A DNA stretch of 45,591 bases from Desulfobacterales bacterium (GCA_024637225.1 JAGXFP010000064.1:1-45591), one strand, 5' to 3'. Shown: positions 33,903 through 42,754, counted from the first letter of the stretch. Notes: generated by a model not told the origin, from the sequence alone. Numbers and translations: made by a program.

Positions 33903-35603
33903 ATGAAAGTTACAGGCGCTCAGGCTTTAATGAAATGTCTGAAGGAACAGGGCGTTAATGTCGTTTTCGGTTTCCCGGGAGGAGCCGTTATCGATATCTT
34001 TGACGAAATAATGAAGAATAAAGACCTGACCCACGTCCTGGTGCGGCACGAGCAGGCCGCCGTTCACGCCGCTGACGCCTATGCCAGGGTGGTGGGCGAT
34101 GTCGGGGTGGCTCTGGTCACCTCCGGGCCGGGCGCAACCAATACGGTTACCGGAATAGCCTCGGCCTACCTGGATTCAATTCCAATCGTGGTTTTCACCG
34201 GACAGGTTCCGACTGCCCTGATCGGCAACGATGCCTTTCAGGAGGTCGATATTGTCGGAATAACCAGGCCTTGCACCAAGCATAATTATCTGGTCACCGA
34301 TCCCAATGAACTGATCGAAACGATCAGAGAGGCTTTTCATATCGCACGGACCGGCCGCCCCGGCCCGGTTCTGATCGATCTGCCCAAGGATGTGATGGCC
34401 GCTATGGTCAACTTCACCGAACCGAAACCGGTTAAAATGAGGACGTATCGTCCCACTTATGAGCCGCATCCGGGCCAGATCGAGAAGGCCTGCAAGTCGA
34501 TTTTGAAAGCCAAGAAACCGGTGCTCTACATCGGCGGCGGGGTGATCGCTTCCAACGCCCATGAGGAAGTAACGGAATTTGCCAGGAAGATGTCGGTGCC
34601 GGTGACCATGACCTTGATGGGACTCGGCGGATTTCCGGGTACCGATCCTCTCTCCATGGGGATGTTGGGGATGCACGGCACCTATTTCGCCAACATGGCG
34701 GTCAGCGACTGCGATATGTTGATTGCCGTCGGGGCTCGCTTCGACGACCGGGTCACCGGCAGACTCGATGCCTTCGCGCCCCACGCGAAAATTATCCATA
34801 TCGATATCGATCCCACTTCGATAAGCAAGAATATCGGCGTCGACATTCCCATTGTCGCCGATTGCAAACATGCGGTTGCGGCCATGAACAGCTGGCTGGA
34901 CCGGACCAAGGAATTTAATCGTGACGAGATCGCCGTTAAACATGAACCATGGCTTAACAAGATCCGGGAATGGAAGGCCAAGCATCCCTTGGGCTATGTC
35001 GAGGAAGCGGATATTATCAAGCCGCAGTTCGTTGTCCAGAAATTGCATGAACTGACCGGCGGCGACGCGATTATTACCACCGAGGTCGGCCAGAATCAGA
35101 TGTGGGCCGCCCAGTTTTATCATTTCAATCATCCCAGGGCCTTTCTGACCTCGGGCGGACTCGGGGTTATGGGCTATGGATTTCCCGCAGCCATCGGCGC
35201 CAAAATGGCGGCACCTGAGAGAACCGTTATCGATATCGCCGGCGACGGCAGCATCCAGATGAATATTCAGGAACTGGCTACGGCCATGCAGTACAAATGT
35301 CCGGTCAAAATTGCCATTCTCAACAACAATTATCTGGGCATGGTTCGCCAATGGCAGGAGCTCTTCTACGATAAACGTTACTCCAATACCGGTCTTGAAA
35401 CCGCACCCGATTTCGTCAAGCTCGCCGAGGCATACGGGGCTGTGGGCCTGAGGGCCACCAGGCCCAGTGAGGTGGAACCGGTAATCAAGGAGGCGCTTGC
35501 CACCGATAATACCGTGATTATGGACTTCGTGATTTCCAGGGAAGAGGGGGTTTACCCCATGGTGCCGGCCGGTAAGGCGACTACCGAGATGCTCCTGGTT
35601 TAA
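33903..35603 (+). CDS. ilvB: Acetolactate synthase large (catalytic) subunit
   Basis: This ThDP enzyme makes acetolactate or acetohydroxybutyrate for valine, leucine and isoleucine. 566 residues: the activating Glu is E50 in VRHEQAAVHAADAYAR, followed by SGPGATN, FTGQVPTALIGNDAFQEVD, the FAD-binding middle domain, and the C-terminal ThDP site with GDGSIQMN...ILNNNYLGMVRQWQ. It is anabolic (with FAD regions) rather than the catabolic AlsS type. It is followed by ilvN after a 188-nt spacer with several hairpins, which is unusually long for this pair. Confidence 0.96.
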   Translation: MKVTGAQALMKCLKEQGVNVVFGFPGGAVIDIFDEIMKNKDLTHVLVRHEQAAVHAADAYARVVGDVGVALVTSGPGATNTVTGIASAYLDSIPIVVFTGQVPTALIGNDAFQEVDIVGITRPCTKHNYLVTDPNELIETIREAFHIARTGRPGPVLIDLPKDVMAAMVNFTEPKPVKMRTYRPTYEPHPGQIEKACKSILKAKKPVLYIGGGVIASNAHEEVTEFARKMSVPVTMTLMGLGGFPGTDPLSMGMLGMHGTYFANMAVSDCDMLIAVGARFDDRVTGRLDAFAPHAKIIHIDIDPTSISKNIGVDIPIVADCKHAVAAMNSWLDRTKEFNRDEIAVKHEPWLNKIREWKAKHPLGYVEEADIIKPQFVVQKLHELTGGDAIITTEVGQNQMWAAQFYHFNHPRAFLTSGGLGVMGYGFPAAIGAKMAAPERTVIDIAGDGSIQMNIQELATAMQYKCPVKIAILNNNYLGMVRQWQELFYDKRYSNTGLETAPDFVKLAEAYGAVGLRATRPSEVEPVIKEALATDNTVIMDFVISREEGVYPMVPAGKATTEMLLV

Positions 35604-35616
35604 GGTAACCTTGATT

Positions 35617-35703
35617 GCAGGGCGCTGAATCCGCCCTGCTGTAAGCCCGCTTATCCGGCAGCGGTAAGCCGCTGCCGGAACCCCCAATCCTTTGGCGGAT
35701 TGG
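35617..35703 (+). promoter_or_regulatory. Three consecutive hairpins between ilvB and ilvN
   Basis: Stem 1: GCAGGGCG / CGCCCTGC (35617-35624 with 35632-35639). Stem 2: TCCGGCAGCGG / CCGCTGCCGGA (35654-35664 with 35669-35679), 11 perfect pairs with a TAAG loop. Stem 3: CCAATCC / GGATTGG (35684-35690 with 35697-35703). No T-run follows, so these may set relative expression or mRNA stability. A repeat element is the alternative. Confidence 0.65.
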
Positions 35704-35791
35704 AAACGGGCCGAACCGGGTGAACTCATCTCGTGCTGATAAGGTTTAAGACCATCAATTTGGATGAAGATAAATATTTTAGGGTAAATCA

Positions 35792-36277
35792 ATGAAACAT
35801 ACAATTTCAGTTTTGCTTCAGAACAAACCCGGGGTGCTTTCCCGGGTGACGGGACTTTTCAGCGGTCGTGGTTATAATATTGAGAGTCTTTGTGTGAACA
35901 AGACCCTTGATCCCAATGTATCCTGCCTGACCCTGGTCTCTTACGGGGCCGATCAGATCATTGAGCAGATTACCAAACAGCTCCATAAACTGATCGATGT
36001 CATCAAGGTTACCGACATGGCCGAGACCGAATATGTCGAGCGGGAAATGGTCCTGATCAGAATCAAGGCTGAAGCAGGCACCAGAGCGGAAGTCCTGCGG
36101 ATAATCGACATTTTCCGCGGCAAGGTTGTCGACGTCAGTTCCAAGAGTTACGCTGTCGAGATTACCGGCGACGAGGAAAAAATTCAGGCGGTTATCGATA
36201 TTTTAAAGCCGATCGGAATTCAGGAGATAGTCAAGACCGGAACCATAGCCATGGCCAGGGCGAGAAAAACCTTGTAG
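35792..36277 (+). CDS. ilvN: Acetolactate synthase small (regulatory) subunit
   Basis: IlvN binds valine and regulates IlvB. The 161-residue protein has the N-terminal ACT domain (HTISVLLQNKPGVLSRVTGLFSGRGYNIESL) and a C-terminal ACT-like half (ALVRIKAE-type region VLIRIKAEAGTRAEVLRI, VDVSSKSYAVEITGDEEKI). The G-x-x-x-R-GYN valine-binding segment is intact, so feedback inhibition by valine is likely. It follows ilvB and precedes psd. Confidence 0.95.
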   Translation: MKHTISVLLQNKPGVLSRVTGLFSGRGYNIESLCVNKTLDPNVSCLTLVSYGADQIIEQITKQLHKLIDVIKVTDMAETEYVEREMVLIRIKAEAGTRAEVLRIIDIFRGKVVDVSSKSYAVEITGDEEKIQAVIDILKPIGIQEIVKTGTIAMARARKTL

Positions 36278-36378
36278 CCCCTTATGGACAAGTAGGCCGG
36301 ATGGCGCATTGAGAGAGCCGAGTTTAGACTTACCGGTTTTTTTTTTACCCTTAAAAAGAATGTGAGAAATTTACGCGA

Positions 36379-37023
36379 ATGAAAAAACCATCCGTGCCGG
36401 TTGCTAAAGAGGGGGTGCCCTTTATCCTCTTCGCTGCTCTGCTTTCTCTGGTTTTGGCCATCCTGCAATATTCAGTGTTGAGTTTTACAGCATTGCTTCT
36501 TACCGCCTTCGTGCTTTATTTTTTCCGCGATCCGGAAAGAATTCCCTGCGACGATGATGACGCCTTGGTCTCTCCGGCCGACGGTAAGGTGATTCTGATC
36601 GAAAAGGTTTTTGACGAAAGATACGTTAAGGAGCATGTATACAAGATCGGGATCTTCATGAACATTTTCAATGTTCATGTCAATCGGGTGCCCTTTCCCG
36701 GCAAGGTGCGGAAAGTTATTTATACCCCGGGAACCTTTTACTCGGCCAATACCGAGAAAAGCACCCTGGGCAATGAGTCGTGCGGGGTGGTGATCGAGAC
36801 TGCCAGCGGCCGGAAAATGGCTTTTGTGCAGATTGCCGGTCTGGTTGCCAGACGCATTGTCTGCTGGGCGGTGCGCGGCGATCAGCTCAAGAAAGGTCAA
36901 CGTTTCGGCCTGATCAGATTCGGCTCCAGGGTTGATCTTTACCTGCCCCTGCAAACCCAGCTGGAAATCACCAAGGGCCAGAAAGTCCGGGCTGGTGAGA
37001 CCATTCTTGGCTACCTCTCCTGA
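36379..37023 (+). CDS. psd: Phosphatidylserine decarboxylase, short type
   Basis: Psd makes phosphatidylethanolamine from phosphatidylserine. The 214-residue protein is the compact PSD-A type found in many anaerobes. A membrane segment pair (about 13-48) precedes FFRDPERIP, SPADGKVI, IFMNIFNVHVNRVPFPG and the self-cleavage site IRFGSRVDLYLP (G182-S183), which creates the pyruvoyl group. It precedes pssA, which makes its substrate; together they form the PE branch. Start ATG 36379 has a weak ribosome binding site. Confidence 0.95.
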   Translation: MKKPSVPVAKEGVPFILFAALLSLVLAILQYSVLSFTALLLTAFVLYFFRDPERIPCDDDDALVSPADGKVILIEKVFDERYVKEHVYKIGIFMNIFNVHVNRVPFPGKVRKVIYTPGTFYSANTEKSTLGNESCGVVIETASGRKMAFVQIAGLVARRIVCWAVRGDQLKKGQRFGLIRFGSRVDLYLPLQTQLEITKGQKVRAGETILGYLS

Positions 37024-37322
37024 AATTATTCTGAATCCGTGAGCGTTCGAGAACTGTGCAGATGCCAGACGGCAATGATGCTGATAATACTAATGTATAT
37101 CAACGAGTTGCCAACAGGGAATCCCAAGGGCACTTCTTATAGGTTCTGTTCAATCCTCCCTTGAATTATTCCCGCTCATCCAGAGCCTGTCGAAAAAAAA
37201 GTTTCCGTTTTTTTTGACAACGCCGTCAATTGTTCGATTTGTTTGATAAATATAGATAAATAATTTAAATTAAAGACGTAATTTTTTAAGTTGAATTGCC
37301 CCAACGATAAGGAAGCCAGGTC
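37024..37322. other. Gap between psd and pssA with TIR-family module
   Basis: It contains the module at 37031-37116 and, further on, AAAAAAAAGTTTCCGTTTTTTTT, a weak inverted repeat around 37194-37217. No gene is seen; the minus-strand frame overlapping pssA is a shadow. Confidence 0.5.
37031..37116 (+). repeat. TIR module, forward orientation
   Basis: CTGAATCCGTGAGCGTTCGA, then GCAGATGCCAGACGGCAATG and TATATCAACGAGTTGCCAAC, in the order seen at 21082-21168. It lacks a recognisable right end, so it may be a truncated member. Confidence 0.72.
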
Positions 37323-38105
37323 ATGACTGAAACAAAAAATCATACCAGAAGCAATGGCCCCCGCGGGACCATCTGCCTGCTTCCCAGCATGTTGACGACC
37401 ATCAGTCTGTTCAGCGGGTTTTATGCGATTATTTCGGCGATTAACGGTTTTTTCTTCCATGCCGCCGTGGCCCTGATCATCTCCGCTGTTTTCGACGGCC
37501 TTGATGGCCGGGTGGCCAGGATGACCGGCACCGACAGTCTTTTCGGCAAGGAATACGACTCCCTTTGCGATCTTGTCGCTTTCGGAGTGGCGCCTGCGAT
37601 TATCGTCTATCTGTGGACCCTGGTCAATTACGGCCGTTACGGATGGCTGGCCGCTTTCCTGTTCGTCGCTACCACGGCCCTGAGGCTCGCGCGTTTTAAT
37701 GTTCAGGATACCAGCAGCAAAAAGGATTTTATCGGTCTGCCCTGTCCCGCCGCCGCCGGAACCATTGCCACCACCATCCTCTTTTGCACATTTTTGGATA
37801 TAAGCGCCAAGTCGATGGGGCTTGTCATGCTCGGCCTGGTCTACGCCCTTTCTTATCTGATGGTCAGCTCCGTGCCCTACCTGAGTTTCAAGAAACCGGA
37901 AATATCCCGGACCCGTAAATTCCAGGTGCTGGTCGGCATGGTCCTCCTGATCATGGTTATCGCTTCGGAACCGGAGGTTACACTGTTTGTAATCTCTGTT
38001 TTATATGTTGTCTCTGGTCCCTCCGTCGTCCTCTATCGGCTAGTGTTGAAAAGTCGTGGGAGAGAGGAGCATTCCGAGCGGAAAAGTTCCGTTTTTCGAC
38101 ATTGA
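37323..38105 (+). CDS. pssA: CDP-diacylglycerol-serine O-phosphatidyltransferase
   Basis: PssA joins CDP-diacylglycerol and serine to make phosphatidylserine. The 260-residue integral membrane protein carries the CDP-alcohol phosphotransferase motif: D58, D61-G62, A65-R66, G75, D79 and D83 (spacing D-x2-DG-x2-AR-x8-G-x3-D-x3-D). About seven to eight hydrophobic helices follow. It is of the bacterial (Bacillus-like) membrane type, not the soluble E. coli type. The start ATG 37323 has AGG in the upstream CCAGG. leuA follows 54 nt downstream. Confidence 0.94.
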   Translation: MTETKNHTRSNGPRGTICLLPSMLTTISLFSGFYAIISAINGFFFHAAVALIISAVFDGLDGRVARMTGTDSLFGKEYDSLCDLVAFGVAPAIIVYLWTLVNYGRYGWLAAFLFVATTALRLARFNVQDTSSKKDFIGLPCPAAAGTIATTILFCTFLDISAKSMGLVMLGLVYALSYLMVSSVPYLSFKKPEISRTRKFQVLVGMVLLIMVIASEPEVTLFVISVLYVVSGPSVVLYRLVLKSRGREEHSERKSSVFRH

Positions 38106-38159
38106 TCCGAAATGGCTTATTCGGTCTCACAAATATAATTACTGGCCGGGAGAGATGAA

Positions 38160-39683
38160 ATGTCTGGAAAAGACAGGATAATCATATTCGATACAACCCT
38201 GCGTGACGGCGAACAGTCTCCAGGTGCCAGCATGAACATGCAGGAAAAATTCCGCCTGGCCAAGAAGCTGGTTAAACTGAATGTGGATGTGATCGAGGCG
38301 GGTTTCCCCGTTGCTTCAAGGGGGGATTTCGAGTGCGTCAAAAATATCGCCGATAACATAAAAGACGTGCAGATTGCCGCTTTGGCCCGCTGCAGCAAGA
38401 AAGATATCGATGTCGCCTGGGAGGCGGTTAAGGGCGGTGAGAACCCCCGTCTGCATCTTTTTCTGGCCACCTCAGACATTCATATGAAGCACAAGCTTGA
38501 TATGAGCAGGGAACAGGTTCTGGCCCTGGCGGCTGAATCGATCAGACACGCCGCATCTTATACTTCCAACATCGAGTTCTCGGCGGAGGATGCTTCCCGC
38601 AGTGACATTGCTTTTGTCTGCCGGGTCTTTGAGGCTGCAATCGGGGCCGGCGCCACCACCCTGAATTTTCCCGATACGACCGGCTATATCCTGCCGGAAG
38701 AACACGGCGCCCAGATCCGTTATCTGAAAGAAAACATCCCCAATATCGACAAGGCCGTGATCAGCGTCCATTGCCACAACGATCTCGGTCTGGCGGTTGC
38801 CAATTCCCTGGCCGCCATCGAAAACGGGGCCCGGCAGGTTGAATGCACCATCAATGGTTTAGGTGAGCGGGCCGGCAATACCGCGATGGAAGAGCTGGTC
38901 ATGGCCATTCGTACCCGCGGTGACAGGATGTCGGTGGAGACCGGCATCGTAACCGAGCATATCTATCCGGCCAGCCGCCTGGTCAGCACTATCACCGGAA
39001 TTCCCGTGCAGCCCAACAAGGCTATTGTAGGCGCTAACGCCTTTGCCCACGAATCGGGGATTCATCAGGATGGAATGCTCAAGGAGCGCACCACCTACGA
39101 AATCATGAATCCGGCCGATATCGGCTTGTCAAAGGGCAATCTGGTTCTTGGCAAACATTCCGGCCGCCACGCCTTGAAAGATCGGATAGAAGCCATGGGT
39201 TACAGCGTATCCGATGAGGAGCTGAACCGGGTATTCGAGCGATTCAAGGAACTGGCCGATGTCAAGAAAGAAATGGTTGATGAGGATCTCGAAGCAATCC
39301 TGATGGACGAGGTGCTCCGGATCCCGGAGGCCTACACCCTTAAAACCCTTGGGGTCATGAGCGGCAGCCGGGTGATGCCCACTGCCGGCGTGCGCCTTGA
39401 AATCGACGGCAAGGAAGTTGAAATGGCCGCGATCGGCATCGGTCCGATCGATGCCACCTTTAAATCAATTGCCGAACTGATCGGCACCGAGAGCAAGCTG
39501 CTGTTCTTTTCGGTCAACTCCATCACCGGCGGTACCGATGCCCAGGGCGAGGTTATGGTCAGAATTGAAGATCAGGGCAGAATCGTGATCGGCCAGGGCG
39601 CCGATCCGGACATCATTACCGCCGCCGCCAAAGCCTACCTGAACGCCTTGAACAGGCTGGTTTATTTGAAGAAGGGCGGTTGA
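38160..39683 (+). CDS. leuA: 2-isopropylmalate synthase
   Basis: LeuA condenses acetyl-CoA and 2-oxoisovalerate as the first step to leucine. 507 residues: DTTLRDGEQSPG (11-22) with the metal Asp, IEAGFP, metal-binding VHCHNDLG, and NGLGERAGN in the TIM barrel (1-~290). A linker with GKHSGRHAL follows, then a C-terminal leucine-sensing regulatory domain (about 385-507). Length and the C-terminal domain support LeuA over homocitrate or citramalate synthase. It is downstream of ilvBN in the same run of genes and uses the product of the valine branch. Confidence 0.95.
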   Translation: MSGKDRIIIFDTTLRDGEQSPGASMNMQEKFRLAKKLVKLNVDVIEAGFPVASRGDFECVKNIADNIKDVQIAALARCSKKDIDVAWEAVKGGENPRLHLFLATSDIHMKHKLDMSREQVLALAAESIRHAASYTSNIEFSAEDASRSDIAFVCRVFEAAIGAGATTLNFPDTTGYILPEEHGAQIRYLKENIPNIDKAVISVHCHNDLGLAVANSLAAIENGARQVECTINGLGERAGNTAMEELVMAIRTRGDRMSVETGIVTEHIYPASRLVSTITGIPVQPNKAIVGANAFAHESGIHQDGMLKERTTYEIMNPADIGLSKGNLVLGKHSGRHALKDRIEAMGYSVSDEELNRVFERFKELADVKKEMVDEDLEAILMDEVLRIPEAYTLKTLGVMSGSRVMPTAGVRLEIDGKEVEMAAIGIGPIDATFKSIAELIGTESKLLFFSVNSITGGTDAQGEVMVRIEDQGRIVIGQGADPDIITAAAKAYLNALNRLVYLKKGG

Positions 39684-39743
39684 TTAATTTAATTCAATAA
39701 AAAAGCAGGGCCGATTGATGTCCCTGTCCCAAAGAGGAAAGAA

Positions 39744-40772
39744 ATGAGTGTATCCGAACGAAAATTTAATGTAGCCATCGCGGGGGCAACCGGGGCGGTT
39801 GGCGGCGCCATGCTTGATGTCCTTGCCAGACGGAACTTTCCCTTGAAAGAGCTTAGACTGCTGGCCTCCGAACGTTCGGTGGGCAAAAAAATAGCATATA
39901 TGGGCGAAGAGATTCCGGTCCGGCTTCTCGATAAGGATGCGTTTGAGGGGATCGATATCGCTCTTTTTTCCGCCGGTGCCGCACGCTCTCTGGAATTTGC
40001 TCCAGCCGCGGTGGCGGCCGGCGCCGTGGTTGTCGATAACTCCAGTGCCTTCCGGATGGATCCCGAGATTCCTCTGGTAGTCCCCGAAGTCAATAGCCAC
40101 GCCATTGGCCGCTATAAACAACGCGGGATCATCGCCAATCCGAACTGCTCGACCATTCAGATGCTGGTGGCCTTGAAACCTATTTATGACGCGGTGGGGA
40201 TTAAAAGGATTGTGGTATCGACCTATCAGGCCGTGTCCGGCTCGGGCGCCAAGGCCATTGAGGAGCTCAAGGAACAGGTTGCCGCCATCGTCCGCGGGAC
40301 CGAGCCGAGTGTTGAGGTATATCCCCACCAGATCGCGTTCAACTGCCTGCCCCATATCGATTCCTTCCTCGAAAACGGTTATACCAAGGAAGAGATGAAG
40401 ATGGTCAACGAGACCCATAAGATTTTTGAGGACGATTCAATCGGGGTTACGGCCACGACCGTGCGGGTTCCGGTGATCTACGGCCATTCCGAATCGGTAA
40501 ACGTCGAGACCGGGAAAAAATTGAGCGTTGCCGAGGTCAGGGCTCTTTTACAGGCTGCTCCGGGAGTAAAACTGGTTGACGACCCGGCCGGTTTCTCTTA
40601 TCCGATGGCCTTGGATTGTGCCGGCAAATTCGAAACCCTGGTCGGCAGGATCAGAGAGGACGAATCGATCCCCAACGGCTTAAACCTCTGGGTGGTCGCC
40701 GATAACATTCTGAAAGGTGCCGCTCTCAATGCGGTGCAGATCGCCGAAAAGCTAATCCAGTCCCACCTCTGA
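39744..40772 (+). CDS. asd: Aspartate-semialdehyde dehydrogenase
   Basis: Asd reduces aspartyl phosphate to aspartate semialdehyde, feeding lysine, threonine and methionine. 342 residues: NADP-binding GATGAVGGAML (14-24), catalytic Cys C135 in NPNCSTIQM, QAVSGSGAKA, and the active-site region around KIFEDDSIGVTATTVRVPV and GHSESV. In this organism the product likely also feeds the DUF39 homocysteine route (25432-26604). RBS GAGG lies before ATG 39744. rsmD follows after 22 nt. Confidence 0.95.
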   Translation: MSVSERKFNVAIAGATGAVGGAMLDVLARRNFPLKELRLLASERSVGKKIAYMGEEIPVRLLDKDAFEGIDIALFSAGAARSLEFAPAAVAAGAVVVDNSSAFRMDPEIPLVVPEVNSHAIGRYKQRGIIANPNCSTIQMLVALKPIYDAVGIKRIVVSTYQAVSGSGAKAIEELKEQVAAIVRGTEPSVEVYPHQIAFNCLPHIDSFLENGYTKEEMKMVNETHKIFEDDSIGVTATTVRVPVIYGHSESVNVETGKKLSVAEVRALLQAAPGVKLVDDPAGFSYPMALDCAGKFETLVGRIREDESIPNGLNLWVVADNILKGAALNAVQIAEKLIQSHL

Positions 40773-40794
40773 TCTTTAATCGTCGTCGAAACTT

Positions 40795-41382
40795 TTGCGA
40801 ATAATTTCAGGCACAGCCAGGGGTCGCCGGCTCCTTACCCCGGGTAAAACCAGGGGAGTCTCGGCGATACGTCCCACCTCCGATCGGGTCAGGGAGGCGG
40901 TGTTCAGTATTTTGGGAGATCGCGTCAAGGGAGCGGAGGTTCTCGACCTTTTTGCCGGCACCGGGGCGCTGGGGTTGGAGGCACTGAGCCGCGGCAGTAA
41001 AAGGGCGGTGTTTGTCGATGCCGCTTCCGACGCGCTCCGCTTGATCAAAAAAAACCTCGAACTCTGCACTTTTGCGGACCGGGCCCGGGTGGTGAGACGA
41101 GATTTGCTGAAAGGCCTCGCCTTTATGGGCAGGCTAACGCCCTTGAACGGCTTTGAGCTGATCTTCGTGGATCCCCCCTACCGCCGGGAAATCTCAACCA
41201 GGATTATTAAAAACCTTGGCAAATCCGCTTTGTTGGGGAAAAATGGTTTATTGATAGTTGAAGAGGGGAGAGACATCGAGTTGCCTGAAACCGTTGCCGG
41301 CCTGCGGATGATCGATCGCCGCCACTACGGCGATACCGCCGTTTATCTATATGAAAACTTGTCCGACCGGGAAATTGCATGA
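40795..41382 (+). CDS. rsmD: 16S rRNA (guanine966-N2)-methyltransferase
   Basis: RsmD methylates G966 of 16S rRNA with SAM. The 195-residue protein begins MRIISGTARGRRL from a TTG at 40795, with no clear ribosome binding site. Motifs: RPTSDRVREAVFSIL, VLDLFAGTGALGLEAL (SAM site), and catalytic FVDPPYR. The C-terminal end overlaps coaD by 4 nt (ATGA). rsmD-coaD is a common pair in bacteria. Confidence 0.94.
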   Translation: MRIISGTARGRRLLTPGKTRGVSAIRPTSDRVREAVFSILGDRVKGAEVLDLFAGTGALGLEALSRGSKRAVFVDAASDALRLIKKNLELCTFADRARVVRRDLLKGLAFMGRLTPLNGFELIFVDPPYRREISTRIIKNLGKSALLGKNGLLIVEEGRDIELPETVAGLRMIDRRHYGDTAVYLYENLSDREIA

Positions 41383-41906
41383 GTGATTACGAACCATTTG
41401 TTCCCGAGCAAACCGAAAAATCGATTGCCGTCTATCCCGGCACTTTCGATCCCATCACCATGGGACATATCGACATCATCAACCGCGGCCTGACTTTGTT
41501 CGATAAGGTGATTATCGCCGTTGCCCAGAACGTCTCGAAGAAACCCCTTTTCAGTATTGACGAACGTCTGGAGATGATCAGGGAAAGCTTTCCTGACCGC
41601 GGCGAGCGTATTACAGTCGATACCGTTGACGGCCTCCTGGTTGATTACGCCTATACCAGAGGCGCCAAGGCGATTATCAGGGGTTTGCGGGCGGTGTCCG
41701 ATTTCGACTATGAGTTTCAGCTCGCCCTGATGAACCGACGGATTGAACGCGAGGTCGAAACCGTATTTCTGATGACCGGATTCCGCTGGATTTTTATCAG
41801 TTCGAGTATCATCAAGGATGCGGCCAGACACGGCGGCGACGTAAGCGGGCTGGTGCCCGATCATGTATGCGAAAAACTTCGAGAGAAATTTTTGAAGAAC
41901 CGCTAG
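41379..41906 (+). CDS. coaD: Phosphopantetheine adenylyltransferase
   Basis: CoaD adenylates 4'-phosphopantetheine to dephospho-CoA. 175 residues with a ~14-residue N-terminal extension before the usual start (IAVYPGTFDPITMGH; T/HxGH with H30). Also RGLRAVSDFDYEFQLA and the ISSSIIK phosphate loop. The overlap with rsmD fixes translation coupling, and ATG 41379 is the only suitable start before the motif. It completes the CoA genes present here (panC, panD, coaBC). Confidence 0.95.
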   Translation: MSDYEPFVPEQTEKSIAVYPGTFDPITMGHIDIINRGLTLFDKVIIAVAQNVSKKPLFSIDERLEMIRESFPDRGERITVDTVDGLLVDYAYTRGAKAIIRGLRAVSDFDYEFQLALMNRRIEREVETVFLMTGFRWIFISSSIIKDAARHGGDVSGLVPDHVCEKLREKFLKNR

Positions 41907-41975
41907 TTTTGATGGCTTCGCAGAAAGGCGTCAAAGATTAAAGTGGCTCTATATGAAAACTCAGCTTTAACTTCT

Positions 41976-42054
41976 GAATCCCCGCTAAAAACGAGCGGGA
42001 ATGACGGCCTCGGCCTATTGAATGTCATTCCGGCATGTTGTAAGCCGGAATCCA
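41976..42054. repeat. Two REP-like palindromes
   Basis: The first is GAATCCCCGCT / GAGCGGGAATGAC (41976-42005). The second is GTCATTCCGGC with GCCGGAATCCA (42024-42054), which shares its core with the element at 32-107. Confidence 0.75.
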
Positions 42055-42119
42055 TTACCCATCAACGGAGTAAGGGATAACTCGCCAAAAGTAAAAAACG
42101 TAAGGGCCGAGCATATACC

Positions 42120-42210
42120 CCTTCTTAGTGAAAATACTTAGATATAAGGCGTTGCGAATTTCGAGACATGAAGCGTATTTTTGGACGCCGCAAAGATGAG
42201 ATGATTTGCC
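42120..42210. repeat. Degenerate family-B repeat before the Rieske gene
   Basis: GCGAATTTCGAGACATGAAGCGTA and CGCCGCAAAGATGAGA keep the order of the full copies at 11850-11970 and 24206-24340, with a lost central hairpin. It abuts the Rieske start. Confidence 0.5.
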
Positions 42211-42213
42211 CCA

Positions 42214-42669
42214 ATGCTTATGGGAACCCCTACAGGAAAGAAGACGGACGGCTCGACCGCTCTTGACCGCCGCGCCTTTCTGGCCGTGCTTAAGGGGGCC
42301 GGTAAATTCGTGATTTTTTTTGTTCTGCTTTGGCCCTTCGCCCGATTCATAAATTTCAATCCTCCCAAGAAACCCAAACTGGTCACGGTTAACCGAGCGC
42401 TGAAGGAAGACGGTTTCATCATCGAAGCTGATTTCATCCTCTTTGATACCGATGCCGGCCCGGTTGCGGTATCCAGAACCTGCACCCATCTTGGCTGTAT
42501 CCTTAACTATCATGAACTGGAAAAGATGCTGATCTGTCCCTGCCATGCAAGTCGGTTCAGCAAACAAGGGAAAAGGCTGGCCGGGCCGGCCCAACTCGAT
42601 CTGCCGACTTTTAGGGTGGAGAAAACCGGAGCTGATGAAGTTACCGGTTATATAGTGGCCGTTATTTAA
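42214..42669 (+). CDS. Rieske [2Fe-2S] protein of a quinol-oxidising complex
   Basis: 151 residues. The N-terminus carries a Tat-like twin-arginine (DRRAFLAVLKG, R19-R20) before a hydrophobic anchor (about 29-46), so it should sit folded on the periplasmic side. The Rieske ligands are C90-T-H92-L-G-C95 and C108-P-C110-H111. C95 and C110 would form the stabilising disulfide. The second box reads CPCHAS where CPCHGS is usual. The protein is close to the minimum length for respiratory Rieske proteins. The gene is followed by cytochrome b after 179 nt, so the two probably form one complex. A cytochrome c partner is not seen. Confidence 0.9.
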   Translation: MLMGTPTGKKTDGSTALDRRAFLAVLKGAGKFVIFFVLLWPFARFINFNPPKKPKLVTVNRALKEDGFIIEADFILFDTDAGPVAVSRTCTHLGCILNYHELEKMLICPCHASRFSKQGKRLAGPAQLDLPTFRVEKTGADEVTGYIVAVI

Positions 42670-42754
42670 ATAAACCTTTTTCAATCTCTCTTTAATTGTT
42701 TGATCTCAGTGGGTTAAGTTGCTTTCAGTGCCAGGCGGATAGTTTCTTGATATT

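Larger units (their letters stand above)
41907..42213. other. 307-bp gap of stacked repeats
   Basis: It holds a GATGGCTTCGCAGAAAGGCG box (41911-41945), two REP-like palindromes (41976-42005; 42024-42054) and a degenerate family-B copy (about 42120-42210) that runs up to the Rieske start. No gene is seen; the minus-strand frame across 42055-42684 is a shadow. Confidence 0.6.

Noticed and set aside
34176..35804. A 542-codon open frame antisense to ilvB
   Set aside because: It is a mirror of a GC-rich highly conserved gene, has no recognisable motif and no ribosome binding site.
42055..42684. A 209-codon minus frame opposite the Rieske gene
   Set aside because: The Rieske cysteine boxes, Tat motif and anchor on the plus strand are decisive.
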